Assembly (NCBI RefSeq): GCF_002024805.1
Contig: NZ_CP014337.1
Span: 2,232,001-2,296,000 of the forward strand
Direction of reading: 5' to 3'
DNA from: Elizabethkingia bruuniana
Lineage (GTDB): Bacteria > Bacteroidota > Bacteroidia > Flavobacteriales > Weeksellaceae
Length of the DNA: 64,000 nucleotides
The notes beneath the pieces were generated by a model that saw nothing but the letters and a program-made list of their open reading frames with translations, was not told where the DNA came from and made no database searches. Below are positions 52,072 through 62,742 of the stretch, piece after piece. Both the position numbers and the translations under genes were made by a program. The stretch's first letter is position 1. Each line of letters begins with the position of its first letter.

Positions 52072-52098
52072 GAGTAGTCATGACGGGTTTTTATTTTT
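52061..52098 (+). terminator. his attenuator terminator
   Basis: AAACCCGTC (52062-52070) and GACGGGTTT (52082-52090) with a T-rich run afterwards (52091-52098), between the leader peptide and hisG. As it precedes hisG it must be conditional. Confidence 0.85.
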
Positions 52099-52136
52099 CT
52101 GCATTGCTGCTCGGATCCAAACATCAAAAATTAGAC

Positions 52137-52991
52137 ATGAATCTGAAAATTGCAATCCAGAAAAAAGGACGACTTAGCGAAACTTCACTTAAACTGCTTG
52201 AAGAATGTGGCATCAATATTTCCAACGGAAGCAGAATCCTAAAGGCCACAGCAAAAAATTTCCCAATCGAAATCTTATTTCTTCGTGACGATGATATCCC
52301 TCAATATGTAGAACAGGGCGTTGTAGACATAGGCATACTTGGTGAAAACGAAGTACTGGAAAAAGATAAAAATATAGCTATTATTTCCAGGCTGGGTTTT
52401 GCTGCCTGCAATCTTTGTCTGGCCATTCCTAAAGATGAAGAATACAGCGGAATTAACTATTTCGAGAGTAAAAAAATCGCTACTTCATATCCTAAAATTC
52501 TGACTAAATTCTTTCAAGATCAGAGCATTAGTGTACAGATTGAAGAAATTGGCGGCAGTGTAGAAATAGCACCAAGCATAGGGCTGGCCAATGCAATATT
52601 CGATATTGTAAGTACAGGTTCTACCCTACTGACGAACGGACTAAAGCAAGTAGAAACGGTAATGAAAAGTGAGGCTGTTCTGGTGGCAGGAAAAAATCTT
52701 CCGGAAGCACAGCAAAAAATTCTCGATCGTTTATTATTCAGAATAAAAGCGGTTCAGAACTCTGCAGAAAACAAATATATTCTACTGAATGCTCCCAATG
52801 ATAAACTACAGGAAATTATAGATGTTTTACCAGGAATGAAAGCACCTACCGTACTCCCATTGGCTACAGCGGGCTGGTCTTCGGTACACTCTGTAATTAA
52901 AGAAGATACATTCTGGGAAATTATAGAACAGTTAAAAGACCTTGGCGCAGAAGGCATTCTGGTTTTGGAAATTGAAAAGATGATACTCTGA
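52137..52991 (+). CDS. hisG: ATP phosphoribosyltransferase, long form
   Basis: 284 residues. It catalyses the first step of histidine synthesis, ATP plus PRPP to phosphoribosyl-ATP. It opens MNLKIAIQKKGRLSETSLKLLEECGI and contains LRDDDIPQYVEQGVVDIGILGENEV and the PRPP loop ATSYPKILTKFFQDQS with GSVEIAPSIGLANAIFDIVSTGSTL. A C-terminal ACT-like regulatory domain (about 210-284) marks the long form, which works without HisZ and is feedback-inhibited by histidine. The start at 52137 is preferred: an upstream in-frame ATG at 52080 lies within the attenuator hairpin. Confidence 0.95.
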   Translation: MNLKIAIQKKGRLSETSLKLLEECGINISNGSRILKATAKNFPIEILFLRDDDIPQYVEQGVVDIGILGENEVLEKDKNIAIISRLGFAACNLCLAIPKDEEYSGINYFESKKIATSYPKILTKFFQDQSISVQIEEIGGSVEIAPSIGLANAIFDIVSTGSTLLTNGLKQVETVMKSEAVLVAGKNLPEAQQKILDRLLFRIKAVQNSAENKYILLNAPNDKLQEIIDVLPGMKAPTVLPLATAGWSSVHSVIKEDTFWEIIEQLKDLGAEGILVLEIEKMIL

Positions 52992-53110
52992 TGAAGTACG
53001 AAATTAGAAGTACAAAATACGAAGTATAAAATTCACTAATTCACCTATTGACACATTGATTTTATAAAACTGAATCTTAGAACTCCCCCCCTTATAACTT
53101 ATACCGTATC
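52985..53110. repeat. Intergenic AGAAGTACGAAG-type repeat
   Basis: The hisG-hisD gap begins GAAGTACGAAATTAGAAGTACAAAATACGAAG, written here in parts: GAAGTACGAAATTAG (52993-53007) and AAGTACAAAATACGAAG (53008-53024). These words recur at 21908, 56617 and 63321. No promoter box was found, so hisD is probably read through. Confidence 0.45.
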
Positions 53111-54430
53111 ATGCAAACCTACATAAATCCACAGCTTTCCGAATGGAATAATCTTATTCAGCGTCCTGTACAAAAGGCTGAAGACTTACAAAATATTGTA
53201 CTGACTGTTTTTGAAGATATCAAAAATGAAAAGGACAAGGCATTAATCAATTACACTAAAAAATTCGATAAAGCAAATTTGACTGATATCAAAGTTTCAT
53301 CTGATGAAATAAATACTGCTATAGCCTCAGTTTCTGAAGAACTTAGACAAGCAATTCAAATGGCAGCCTCAAATATTGAGAAATTTCACGCTTCACAAAA
53401 AGAAAGTAAAAATATTATAGAAACTGCTGAAGGGGTAAATTGCTGGCGGGAGGCAAGACCAATTGAAAATGTAGGCATCTATATTCCTGGAGGAAGCGCT
53501 CCCCTATTTTCAACGGTTCTTATGTTGGGAATACCAGCTCAGCTGGCAGGGTGTAAAAACATTACATTATGCACTCCTCCTGATGAAAATGGCAATATTA
53601 ATCCGGCTATACTTTATACAGCTAATCTTATCGGGATAAAAAATATTTATAAGGCTGGTGGTATACAGGCTATAGGCGCAATGACTTTTGGAACCGAAAC
53701 CATTGAAAAAGCAGATAAAATATTTGGCCCCGGAAACCAATATGTAACTGCAGCAAAACAAGTTGCCCAAAACTTTGGCGTTGCAATAGATATGCCTGCT
53801 GGTCCGAGCGAAGTTCTGGTAATAGCAGATACTACTGCTAACCCTGAATTTGTGGCTGCAGATTTACTTTCACAAGCAGAACACGGCGCCGATTCACAAG
53901 TAATATTACTGACAACCAATGAAAATATTCTTCAGCAAACGCTGACGCAGATAGAGTGTCAGCTTACTCAATTGCCACGAAAGTCGATAGCATCTCAGGC
54001 TCTTCTGCAGAGTCGAGGTATCGTTTTGGGTAGTATTGAAGAATGTATTGCATTTTCAAACCTCTATGCACCGGAACACTTAATTCTGGCTATTGAAAAT
54101 ACTGAAAATTATACTGATAAAATTACCTCTGCAGGATCTGTATTTCTGGGCAACTTCTCATGCGAAAGTGCCGGCGATTATGCATCAGGAACCAACCATA
54201 CTCTACCCACCAACGGATATGCCCGAAATTATAGTGGTGTATCACTTGATAGTTTTGTCAAAAAAATTACATTTCAAAAAGTTACCGAAAAAGGGATTCA
54301 AAATATCGGACCAGGCATTGAAAAGATGGCCGAAGCAGAAGAGCTTTTTGCTCATAAAAATGCTGTTTCTGTTCGTCTGAAATCGCTTAATTCCCAAAAC
54401 AACACACTTATAAAAGATGAAAAATTTTAA
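53111..54430 (+). CDS. hisD: Histidinol dehydrogenase
   Basis: 439 residues. It oxidises histidinol to histidine in two NAD-dependent steps. Signatures: [67 protein letters not shown] and the C-terminal [11 protein letters not shown] with the zinc ligand His. Length fits. Its end overlaps the hisC start by 14 bp. Confidence 0.96.
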   Translation: MQTYINPQLSEWNNLIQRPVQKAEDLQNIVLTVFEDIKNEKDKALINYTKKFDKANLTDIKVSSDEINTAIASVSEELRQAIQMAASNIEKFHASQKESKNIIETAEGVNCWREARPIENVGIYIPGGSAPLFSTVLMLGIPAQLAGCKNITLCTPPDENGNINPAILYTANLIGIKNIYKAGGIQAIGAMTFGTETIEKADKIFGPGNQYVTAAKQVAQNFGVAIDMPAGPSEVLVIADTTANPEFVAADLLSQAEHGADSQVILLTTNENILQQTLTQIECQLTQLPRKSIASQALLQSRGIVLGSIEECIAFSNLYAPEHLILAIENTENYTDKITSAGSVFLGNFSCESAGDYASGTNHTLPTNGYARNYSGVSLDSFVKKITFQKVTEKGIQNIGPGIEKMAEAEELFAHKNAVSVRLKSLNSQNNTLIKDEKF

Positions 54431-55445
54431 TTTAGAAAACCTGGTTCGTCCCAACATCCTGAAACTAAAACCTTATTCTTCTGCCAGAGATGAATACAAA
54501 GGAGATACTGGTGTATTTCTGGATGCTAACGAAAACCCTTTCGGTACTCTCAATCGCTACCCCGACCCTTATCAGAAGGAAGTAAAAGAAAAGTTAAGTG
54601 CCTTAAAAAGCATTCCTGTATCACAAATATTTTTGGGTAACGGTAGTGATGAAGTCATAGATCTGGTGTTCAGAATTTTCTGTACACCAGGCCGTGACAA
54701 AGCTTTAGTATTCACACCTACTTATGGGATGTATGAAGTTTCAGCAAATATTAATGATACTGAACTTTTGCAACTGCCTCTTAACAGCGATTTTCAAATT
54801 GATAAAGAATCTATTCTCCCCTTTCTGACAGATGAGAATCTGAAACTTATTTTTATATGTTCTCCTAACAATCCTACAGGTAACAGCATAGAAAATGTAG
54901 ATTTTATTCTGGAAAATTTCAACGGAATTGTATTCGTGGATGAAGCTTACATTGATTTTAGCGCTCAAAAGAGCTGGACCGAACAACTAAACCAATATCC
55001 AAATCTTATCATTAGTCAGACTTTCAGCAAAGCTCGTGGGCTGGCAGCTGTACGTGTTGGCATTGCTTATAGTTCTCCAGAGATTATTGCTTTATTCAAT
55101 AAAACCAAACCACCCTATAATGTAAGCCAGCTTAATCAGGAAGCCGCTTTAATAGCCTTGTTAGATAATCAAAAATACCAATCCGAAATAAAGACCATTC
55201 TCGGAGAAAAAGAACGCCTGGAAAAAGAATTTCTTCAATTGTCGGTTATCAAAAAAATCTATCCGTCTGATGCTAATTTTATTTTAGTTGAAGTGAATGA
55301 TGCTGATGGAATTTACAATAATTTAGTTCAGCAAAAAATTATTACCAGAAACCGAAATAGTGTAATAGCTAGTTGCATAAGAATTACCATAGGAACAACA
55401 GAAGAAAATAACCAGCTGATTACGGCCTTGAGAACTTATAACTAA
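54417..55445 (+). CDS. hisC: Histidinol-phosphate aminotransferase
   Basis: 342 residues, a fold-type I PLP enzyme. The PLP-lysine lies in SQTFSKARGLAAVRVG. Other markers are DANENPFGTLNRYPDPYQ and the ICSPNNPTGN and FVDEAYIDFS stretches. It transaminates imidazole acetol phosphate. Overlap with hisD by 14 bp suggests translational coupling. Confidence 0.95.
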   Translation: MKNFNLENLVRPNILKLKPYSSARDEYKGDTGVFLDANENPFGTLNRYPDPYQKEVKEKLSALKSIPVSQIFLGNGSDEVIDLVFRIFCTPGRDKALVFTPTYGMYEVSANINDTELLQLPLNSDFQIDKESILPFLTDENLKLIFICSPNNPTGNSIENVDFILENFNGIVFVDEAYIDFSAQKSWTEQLNQYPNLIISQTFSKARGLAAVRVGIAYSSPEIIALFNKTKPPYNVSQLNQEAALIALLDNQKYQSEIKTILGEKERLEKEFLQLSVIKKIYPSDANFILVEVNDADGIYNNLVQQKIITRNRNSVIASCIRITIGTTEENNQLITALRTYN

Positions 55446-55481
55446 AAACCTTACAACTTAATAACTTATAGCCTTAGAAAA

Positions 55482-56615
55482 ATGAAAAAAGTCCTATTTA
55501 TAGACCGTGACGGAACTTTAGTGTTAGAACCAGAAGATTATCAGGTAGACAGCTTTACCAAACTAGAGTTCTACCCTGAAGTATTTCAATATCTTTCAAA
55601 AATTGCAAAGGAACTCGATTATGAATTGGTAATGGTAACTAACCAGGACGGATTAGGTACCGATGTTCACCCCGAAGAAAACTTCTGGCCGGTACATCAG
55701 TTTATTATCAAAGCTCTTGAAAATGAAGACATTTATTTTTCAGAGATTCTTATTGATAAAACCTTCCCTTCTGAAAACGCTCTTACCCGAAAACCTAATA
55801 CAGGATTACTTACCCGTTATATCAATAATCCTGAATACGATTTACAAAACTCATATGTAATCGGGGATAGAATCACAGATGTAAAGCTGGCCAAAAACTT
55901 AGATTCAAAAGGAATTTTTATTGCTAATGATGAAAATCTTGGAGCTGAAGAAATATCAAAAGAAGAAAGCCTTGAACAATATATTGCTCTAAAAACAACT
56001 TCATGGAAAGCGATCTACGAATTCCTGAAGCTAGAATCCCGTACAGCCTCGGTTGAAAGAAATACCAATGAAACAAAAATTAAAATTAAACTGAATCTGG
56101 ATGGTACCGGAAAATCGAATATACAAACAGGACTTGGATTCTTTGACCATATGCTGGATCAGATTGCCCGCCACGGACAAATGGATTTAGATATAAAGGT
56201 GAGTGGTGATCTGGAAGTAGATGAGCACCATACTATAGAAGATACCGCTATTGCATTAGGGGAAGTATTTTCCACAGCTTTGAGTAATAAATTAGGTATT
56301 GAACGCTATGGTTTCACCTTACCTATGGACGATTGTCTGGCACAGGTAGCTATAGATTTCGGAGGAAGAAACTGGCTGGTGTGGGATGCTGATTTTAAAA
56401 GAGAAAAAATAGGAGAAATGCCTACAGAAATGTTTTACCACTTCTTCAAATCTTTTACCGACGGAGCTAGAGCTAACCTAAACATTAAAGCGGAAGGGCA
56501 AAACGAACACCACAAGATAGAAGCTATTTTCAAGGCTTTTGCTAAAGCTATAAAATCTGCTGTAAAGCGTGATCCGGAGAAAATGATACTTCCCTCTACC
56601 AAAGGAATGTTATAA
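55482..56615 (+). CDS. hisB: Bifunctional histidinol-phosphatase / imidazoleglycerol-phosphate dehydratase
   Basis: 377 residues. The N-terminal HAD-type phosphatase (residues 1-165) has nucleophile Asp8 and Asp10 in [12 protein letters not shown], then [18 protein letters not shown] and [12 protein letters not shown]. The C-terminal dehydratase (about 190-377) has [44 protein letters not shown] and [24 protein letters not shown], the two metal-binding HHTIED/HHKIEA motifs. This fusion is the same as in Enterobacteriaceae and is common in Bacteroidota. Confidence 0.96.
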   Translation: MKKVLFIDRDGTLVLEPEDYQVDSFTKLEFYPEVFQYLSKIAKELDYELVMVTNQDGLGTDVHPEENFWPVHQFIIKALENEDIYFSEILIDKTFPSENALTRKPNTGLLTRYINNPEYDLQNSYVIGDRITDVKLAKNLDSKGIFIANDENLGAEEISKEESLEQYIALKTTSWKAIYEFLKLESRTASVERNTNETKIKIKLNLDGTGKSNIQTGLGFFDHMLDQIARHGQMDLDIKVSGDLEVDEHHTIEDTAIALGEVFSTALSNKLGIERYGFTLPMDDCLAQVAIDFGGRNWLVWDADFKREKIGEMPTEMFYHFFKSFTDGARANLNIKAEGQNEHHKIEAIFKAFAKAIKSAVKRDPEKMILPSTKGML

Positions 56616-56616
56616 A

Positions 56617-56666
56617 ATTAGAAATACGAAGTAAGCCTTGTCAAGGTTTAAAACCTTGACAAGGCT
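56617..56666. repeat. hisB-hisH spacer with hairpin repeat
   Basis: The gap starts with TTAGAAATACGAAG, then holds a perfect hairpin: arm AGCCTTGTCAAGGTTT (56634-56649), single A, and AAACCTTGACAAGGCT (56651-56666). A degenerate copy is at 3758-3784. It lies inside the operon; there is no T-run, so it need not terminate transcription. Confidence 0.65.
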
Positions 56667-56724
56667 CATCAATCGACATTCGTAATTCTAAATTCTTACT
56701 TACTCCTACTTTTAAATTAAAATC

Positions 56725-57303
56725 ATGATTGCTATTGTTAAATATAATGCCGGTAATGTAAAATCTGTTTACAACGCTGTAACCCGATTGGGTTATTACG
56801 CAGCGATTACAGATGATCCGGAACTTTTAAAAAATGCAGATAAAGTAATATTCCCCGGGGTGGGAGAAGCTAGCTCCGCTATGAAATATCTACAGGAAAG
56901 AGGACTGGACAAAATTATTATTAACCTGAAACAGCCTGTTTTAGGAATATGTCTTGGTCAGCAATTGCTTTGCAGATATTCTGAAGAAGGCAATGTAGAT
57001 TGTTTGGGTATATTTGATGCCGGAGTGCGAAAATTTCCGGCCGAAGATATAGTTCCACACATGGGCTGGAATACACTTGCCAATCTAAATAGTGTTATTT
57101 TTAATAATATTGGAGAAAATGAGGATGTCTACTATGTGCACAGTTATTATTGTGAGCTCTCAGAAGATACAGCCGCTGTTACAAACTATATTCTGCCCTT
57201 TTCCGCATCATTTCAGAAAGAAAATTTCTATGCAACGCAGTTCCACCCTGAAAAATCTGCATCAACAGGTGAAGAAATCCTAAAGAATTTTCTAAGTTTA
57301 TAA
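56725..57303 (+). CDS. hisH: Imidazole glycerol phosphate synthase, glutaminase subunit
   Basis: 192 residues. The class I amidotransferase triad is present: Cys76 in GICLGQQL, His174 and Glu176 in QFHPEKS. The N-terminus MIAIVKYNAGNVKSVYNAVTRLG and the FPGVGEASSAM segment are HisH-specific. It supplies ammonia to HisF. It is separated from its usual partner hisF by the S41 protease, hisA and the amidase. Confidence 0.95.
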   Translation: MIAIVKYNAGNVKSVYNAVTRLGYYAAITDDPELLKNADKVIFPGVGEASSAMKYLQERGLDKIIINLKQPVLGICLGQQLLCRYSEEGNVDCLGIFDAGVRKFPAEDIVPHMGWNTLANLNSVIFNNIGENEDVYYVHSYYCELSEDTAAVTNYILPFSASFQKENFYATQFHPEKSASTGEEILKNFLSL

Positions 57304-57318
57304 AAAAATTAACTGTAT

Positions 57319-60300
57319 ATGAAAAAACTTTATGTTTCACTATTAGCCGCCTTTGCAATTCTTCAGGTTTCGGCGCAGGAAAAGTCTTATTTTCTATCGG
57401 GTCCTTCACTAAGTCCAGATGGAAAAACTGCTTATTTTTCCTATGACGGAGATATCTGGAAAGTAGACTCCAATGGTGGAAATGCCTCCAGAATTACTGC
57501 TTTAGAAGGAGAAGAGATAAATCCACGTATTTCTCCTGACGGAAAATGGCTTGCATTCAGCTCCAATCAGTACGGAAATTATGATGTCTATCTAATGCCT
57601 GCAGAAGGTGGAACTATAAAGCAATTAACCTTTCACACAGGAAAAGATGAAGTAGAAAACTGGGGATGGGACAGCAAAACTATTTACTTTACTTCAAGCA
57701 GAAATAATAATTTCGGCAGTTTCAAAACAACTATAGAAGGGAAAACTCCGCAAAAGCTTTTCAACAATTATTTTAATAATACCAATGGTCTTGCAGAAAC
57801 TCCTGCGGGGGAATATCTTTTCACTAGCTCTATGGAAAGTGCGAATCAGACATACCGTAAGCGTTACAAAGGAGAAAATAACCCTGATATTCTGGGTTAT
57901 AATCCAAAAGCCAGTACTTTTAAACAATACACCAATTACGAAGGAAAAGATTTCAATCCAAGTGTAGATAAAAACGGTATTATTTATTTTATCTCTGATG
58001 AGAATAATAACGAATACAATCTTTATAAGATAGAGAATGGTAAAAAAGTAGCGTTAACACAATTTGACGCGTCTATTAAAAAACCTTTTGTTGCAGCAAA
58101 CGGATCTAAGGTAATCTTCGAAAAAGACTATCAGCTTTACATATATGATGTAGCTTCAAAAAACACAAAACTTTTGAATGCTAGTCTGAATACAAATAAA
58201 ACATTGGAAAAAGAGCAGAACTTTAGTGTAGACAATACTATTTCCTATTACGATGTGTCACCTGACGGTAAAAAAATGGCTTTTGTAAGCCGCGGTGTAC
58301 TGTTTGTTTCAGATGTTGAAGGAAAATTCACACAGCAAGTTTCTGACGGCAAAGAGCGTGTAATGGAAGTAAAATGGTTAAAAGATAACCGCACATTACT
58401 TTTCAGTCAGACCGATAAAGGCTATCAGAACTGGTTTACAATTTCTGCAGACGGAAAAGGACAACTAAAGCAATTAACTCACGATGCCCGCAATAACCGC
58501 AGTATCACACTTAATAATGATCTTTCAAAAGCTGTTTATTTAAGCGGCCGTGATGAAGTCAGATTATTGGATTTAAAAACCTTTAATTCCAATACTATTG
58601 TAAAAGATGAGATTTGGGCATTCCAAAATTCAAGACCTTCTTTTTCACCGAATAATGAATATGTATTATTCTCTGCAAAAAGAAATTTTGAACTGGACAT
58701 CTTTGTCTACAACATTAAGAAAGGTCAGACCATAAATCTTACCAATACCGGAGTTTCTGAGGAAGATCCTTATTGGTCACCAAATGGGAAGTATATCTAC
58801 TTTGCAAGTGACAGAACCAACCCATCCTACCCTCTAGGTATGCAGAAATCCAATATTTACCGTATGGCTCTGGATTGGTTCGACGAGCCTTATAAATCTG
58901 AAAAGTTTGATAAACTTTTTACAGAGGAAGCAAAGGAATCTAAACCTGCAGACACTGCAAAGGACACAAAAAACAGTAAGGATAAAAAGGCTAAAGAAAC
59001 TAAAAAAGAAGAAGTTACTGACAAAAAAGAAGAGAAAGAACCTGTAATTAAGGAATTAAAAGTTAACCCCGAATATGCTCTGGAAAGAATTGAACTGGTA
59101 ACTGACAGATATGGTTATCAAGAAGATCCAACAGTTTTCGCTGATGATAAAAAAGAAATTCTGTTGTATAATTCCAATCAGGACAACGGAAAAAGGCAAC
59201 TTTATAAAAAGATTTTCACTGATTTTGAACCTGCGAAATCCGAGAAGGTATTTGATAAAGCAGCTTATTATATCACAAAGAATAATAAAAATCTTTTTGC
59301 ATTAATAGAAGGTAATATTTATAAAATGTCTTTAGCGGCTTTAAAACCTGAAAAAGTAAACATCCAGTATACTTTTAATAAAGATCTGGCTTCGGAATTT
59401 ACTCAGATGTATGATGAAACCTGGACAGGTGTTGAGGAAAACTTTTATGACGAGAAATTCCACGGCATTAACTGGAAAGCTAAAAAGGAACAATATGCCA
59501 AGTACGTTCCGTATGTAAACAACAGAAATGATCTGAGAATTTTACTGAATGACCTTCTGGGGGAGCTTAATTCTTCACACACCGGATTCTCTTCAGTCGG
59601 AAAAGAAGAAACCAAACAGCTGAATTACTTTACAAACGAAACAGGAATTATCTTTAAGAAAGACCAGCCTTATACAGTAGAAAGTATTGTACGGAAATCA
59701 CCTGCATTCCTGTCCGGAGTGGACATTAAGCCGGGAGATCAGTTAGTAACTGTAAATGGCAAAAATATCGATACCCGTGAAAACCGTGAATCTTATTTTG
59801 CTACTCCTAAAAAATTGGATGAATTAGTTCTTACTTTCAACCGTGGTGGAAAAAACATCACAACAAAAGTACATCCTATTTCGAATATGGAGTTAAAAGG
59901 ATTGCTTTATGATGACTGGATTTTCACCAACCGTCAGCGTGTTAACCAGCTTAGTAACAATCGTATTGCTTATTCGTATATGAAAAATATGTCTACAGAT
60001 GAGCTGGATCGCTTCCTACTGGATATGGTAGAACAGGAGAACAGAAAAGATGCTGTCATTCTCGATTTGCGATATAACACAGGTGGAAACGTTCATGATA
60101 AAGTACTAAACTTCTTATCACAGAAACCTTATCTGCAGTGGAAATACCGTGAAGGAAAAATGACAACACAGCCAAACTTTGCTCCTTCCGGAAAGCCTAT
60201 AGTATTACTAATTAATGAAAGTTCTTTAAGTGATGCAGAGATGACAGCAGCCGGGTTTAAAGCCTTGAAACTTGGAAAAATTATAGGACAGGATACTTAC

Positions 60301-60516
60301 CGCTGGATCATCTTTACTTCAGGAAAAGGTCTTGTAGATGGATCTTCTTACAGACTACCTTCCTGGGGAACTTATACACTGGACGGACAGAATCTGGAAA
60401 AGACTGGTGTAAAACCAGACATTTATATTAAAAACACCTTTATGGACCGACTACAGGGGAATGATCCACAACTTGACCGGGCCATTCAGGAAATATTAAA
60501 AGATTTAAAAAAATAA
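57319..60516 (+). CDS. Tricorn-like S41 peptidase embedded in the his operon
   Basis: A 1065-residue exported protein. A signal peptide ([20 protein letters not shown]) is followed by repeated WD/PD40 beta-propeller blades ([72 protein letters not shown]) over residues 20-510. A low-complexity Lys/Glu-rich stretch (residues 535-575) links to a C1-type domain, a PDZ domain ([22 protein letters not shown]) and the S41 catalytic domain with [11 protein letters not shown] and nucleophile Ser in [16 protein letters not shown], then [16 protein letters not shown]. It would cleave peptides in the periplasm or cell surface. It starts 15 bp after hisH and ends 1 bp before hisA, with no internal promoter seen. 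Confidence 0.93.
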   Translation: MKKLYVSLLAAFAILQVSAQEKSYFLSGPSLSPDGKTAYFSYDGDIWKVDSNGGNASRITALEGEEINPRISPDGKWLAFSSNQYGNYDVYLMPAEGGTIKQLTFHTGKDEVENWGWDSKTIYFTSSRNNNFGSFKTTIEGKTPQKLFNNYFNNTNGLAETPAGEYLFTSSMESANQTYRKRYKGENNPDILGYNPKASTFKQYTNYEGKDFNPSVDKNGIIYFISDENNNEYNLYKIENGKKVALTQFDASIKKPFVAANGSKVIFEKDYQLYIYDVASKNTKLLNASLNTNKTLEKEQNFSVDNTISYYDVSPDGKKMAFVSRGVLFVSDVEGKFTQQVSDGKERVMEVKWLKDNRTLLFSQTDKGYQNWFTISADGKGQLKQLTHDARNNRSITLNNDLSKAVYLSGRDEVRLLDLKTFNSNTIVKDEIWAFQNSRPSFSPNNEYVLFSAKRNFELDIFVYNIKKGQTINLTNTGVSEEDPYWSPNGKYIYFASDRTNPSYPLGMQKSNIYRMALDWFDEPYKSEKFDKLFTEEAKESKPADTAKDTKNSKDKKAKETKKEEVTDKKEEKEPVIKELKVNPEYALERIELVTDRYGYQEDPTVFADDKKEILLYNSNQDNGKRQLYKKIFTDFEPAKSEKVFDKAAYYITKNNKNLFALIEGNIYKMSLAALKPEKVNIQYTFNKDLASEFTQMYDETWTGVEENFYDEKFHGINWKAKKEQYAKYVPYVNNRNDLRILLNDLLGELNSSHTGFSSVGKEETKQLNYFTNETGIIFKKDQPYTVESIVRKSPAFLSGVDIKPGDQLVTVNGKNIDTRENRESYFATPKKLDELVLTFNRGGKNITTKVHPISNMELKGLLYDDWIFTNRQRVNQLSNNRIAYSYMKNMSTDELDRFLLDMVEQENRKDAVILDLRYNTGGNVHDKVLNFLSQKPYLQWKYREGKMTTQPNFAPSGKPIVLLINESSLSDAEMTAAGFKALKLGKIIGQDTYRWIIFTSGKGLVDGSSYRLPSWGTYTLDGQNLEKTGVKPDIYIKNTFMDRLQGNDPQLDRAIQEILKDLKK

Positions 60517-60517
60517 A

Positions 60518-61234
60518 ATGCGAATAATCCCGGCTATAGATATTATTGAAGGAAAATGTGTACGCCTGTCACAAGGAGATTATGACACCAAGAAAATTTA
60601 TAATGAAAATCCTCTGGAAGTAGCCAAAGAGTTTGAAGACTATGGAATCCGGTATCTGCATCTTGTGGATCTGGATGGTGCAAAATCTAAACAGATTATC
60701 AACTACAGAACACTGGAAGAATTAGCATCAAAGACTTCATTACAGATTGATTTTGGTGGTGGTATCAAGTCTCAAAAAGATATTGATATTGCCTTTGAAT
60801 GTGGTGCTAAACAAATTACCGGTGGAAGTATAGCTGTACAGGAGCCTGAAATATTTACTAAATGGATTGAGGTTTATGGGTCAGAGAAAATAATTTTGGG
60901 GGCCGATTGTAAAAATCGAAAAATTGCTACCCATGGCTGGCTGGAATCTTCGGAACTGGATGTTATAGATTTTATCTGGGATTATAAGCAAAAAGGTATT
61001 TCTTACGTTATATGTACAGATATTGCAAAAGATGGTATGCTGGAGGGAACCTCTAATAAGTTGTATAAAGAAATACTAGCAGACACTGATGTAAAACTTA
61101 TTGCTTCCGGTGGAGTTTCCAATATAGAGGATCTGTATCTTCTTAAAGAAATAGGTTGTGAGGGTGCTATTCTCGGGAAAGCCATTTATGAGGGAAGAAT
61201 AAAACTAAAAGAGCTTCGTGAATTAATTTCATAA
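60518..61234 (+). CDS. hisA: ProFAR isomerase
   Basis: 238 residues, a TIM-barrel isomerase (phosphoribosylformimino-AICAR-P isomerase). The catalytic Asp8 is in [19 protein letters not shown], the second Asp in [15 protein letters not shown], and phosphate-binding [10 protein letters not shown] and [10 protein letters not shown] repeat twice as in the half-barrel duplication. It starts directly after the S41 stop. Confidence 0.96.
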   Translation: MRIIPAIDIIEGKCVRLSQGDYDTKKIYNENPLEVAKEFEDYGIRYLHLVDLDGAKSKQIINYRTLEELASKTSLQIDFGGGIKSQKDIDIAFECGAKQITGGSIAVQEPEIFTKWIEVYGSEKIILGADCKNRKIATHGWLESSELDVIDFIWDYKQKGISYVICTDIAKDGMLEGTSNKLYKEILADTDVKLIASGGVSNIEDLYLLKEIGCEGAILGKAIYEGRIKLKELRELIS

Positions 61235-61254
61235 ATGAAGTATTGCAAATTTTA

Positions 61255-61920
61255 ATGAAACGGATGAAATATTTAAAACTGATAGGTATACTGCTGTTAT
61301 TTTCAGCAAAGCTAAAAGCTCAAACGGATGCCATTAATATTATTCAGAGACCAATAGAATTCAATCAGGTGCGTATTGATCTTAGTCTCGACTATATGCG
61401 CACCCATTATGGCATTGTACAGAAAGCACCAACAATAAATCCTTTAATGATTGTACTTCATTATACAGAAGTTGGTACGTTGGAGCATAATATCCGGTAT
61501 TTTAATAATACTTACCTCAACGGGCGTAAAAATCTGTCTCGTGAAAGTGCACTGAATGTCTCTTCACAATTCATTATTGATCGTGATGGCAGCATTTATC
61601 AGTTAATGCCACCTAATCAGTTTGCAAGACATACGATAGGACTTAATTATTGTGCTATAGGTGTTGAGAATATCGGAGGTAGTAAACAGCCTCTGACAGA
61701 AGCACAGGTAGAAGCCAATGCAAAACTGATCCGCTACCTTACCAAAAAGTATTCTATACAGTATCTTATTGGTCATTCCGAATATGGTACATTCCGGAGT
61801 TCATCTCTATGGAAAGAGAAGAATCTTAATTATTTTACTGAAAAGTATGATCCCGGAGCTGGTTTTATGCAAAAAGTAAGAGCCAAGATCCAGGATCTTC
61901 ATTTGAAAAGTACCCCATAA
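61255..61920 (+). CDS. N-acetylmuramoyl-L-alanine amidase (amidase_2) embedded in the his operon
   Basis: About 222 residues from the ATG at 61255 (ATG at 61264 also possible; a TTG at 61243 is unlikely). A signal peptide ends near KLKAQ. The amidase_2/PGRP fold shows zinc ligands in IVLHYTEVG and HTIGLNYCAIGVENIGG, and the C-terminal His in YLIGHSEYGTFRSS, with a Lys-type residue near the end. It cleaves the MurNAc-L-Ala bond of peptidoglycan or its muropeptides. It starts 20 bp after hisA and ends 63 bp before hisF, so it is co-transcribed with the his genes as far as can be seen. Confidence 0.9.
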   Translation: MKRMKYLKLIGILLLFSAKLKAQTDAINIIQRPIEFNQVRIDLSLDYMRTHYGIVQKAPTINPLMIVLHYTEVGTLEHNIRYFNNTYLNGRKNLSRESALNVSSQFIIDRDGSIYQLMPPNQFARHTIGLNYCAIGVENIGGSKQPLTEAQVEANAKLIRYLTKKYSIQYLIGHSEYGTFRSSSLWKEKNLNYFTEKYDPGAGFMQKVRAKIQDLHLKSTP

Positions 61921-61983
61921 TAAAGGATGAGAAATATTTAATAATCTGAGAAAAAGTAATAACGTAAAGAGCGAACCAAAGAC

Positions 61984-62742
61984 ATGCTAAAAAAGAGAAT
62001 CATACCCTGCCTGGATATAAAAGACGGAAGAACCGTAAAGGGCATTAACTTCGAGGGATTACGCGATGCCGGTGATCCGGTAGTATTGGCTCAGAAATAT
62101 GTAGAAGAAGGAGCAGATGAACTGGTATTTCTGGACATTTCTGCTACGCAGGAAAAACGTAAAACATTGGCTGATTTAGTCGAAAGGATTGCGCAGGAAA
62201 TTAATATTCCGTTTACTGTAGGCGGTGGAATCAACTCCGTAGAAGATGCGGCAACTATTATAAAAGCAGGTGCTGATAAAATTTCTGTAAACTCTTCAGC
62301 AGTTAAAGATCCGCAGCTGATCAGTGATCTCGCAGCTCGTTTTGGCAGTCAGTGTGTTGTTGTCGCCATAGATACCAAAAGTATGAATGGTACAGAAAAA
62401 GTATTTGTAAGCGGTGGAAAAATAGAAACGGAGCTTGAAACCTTAATCTGGGCAAAAGAAGCTGAAACACTGGGTGCCGGAGAAATCCTGCTAACGTCTA
62501 TGAATGCTGACGGTACAAAGGCAGGATTTGCATTGGATATTACACAGCAAATTGCCCAGCTAGTCAATATCCCTATAATTGCATCCGGAGGAGCCGGTAA
62601 AATGGAAGACTTTAAAGAAGTTTTTGAGCAAACCAAAGCCAGTGGTGCTTTAGCAGCGAGTATATTTCACTTTGGTGAAGTACCAATTCCACAACTTAAA
62701 CAATATCTAACTCAACAAAATATTCCGGTAAGATGGAAATAG
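61984..62742 (+). CDS. hisF: Imidazole glycerol phosphate synthase, cyclase subunit
   Basis: 252 residues, TIM barrel. Catalytic Asp11 lies in [19 protein letters not shown], and Asp near 130 in [10 protein letters not shown]. Repeats [14 protein letters not shown] and [10 protein letters not shown] show the half-barrel duplication. It works with HisH. The end overlaps hisIE by 10 bp. Confidence 0.96.
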   Translation: MLKKRIIPCLDIKDGRTVKGINFEGLRDAGDPVVLAQKYVEEGADELVFLDISATQEKRKTLADLVERIAQEINIPFTVGGGINSVEDAATIIKAGADKISVNSSAVKDPQLISDLAARFGSQCVVVAIDTKSMNGTEKVFVSGGKIETELETLIWAKEAETLGAGEILLTSMNADGTKAGFALDITQQIAQLVNIPIIASGGAGKMEDFKEVFEQTKASGALAASIFHFGEVPIPQLKQYLTQQNIPVRWK

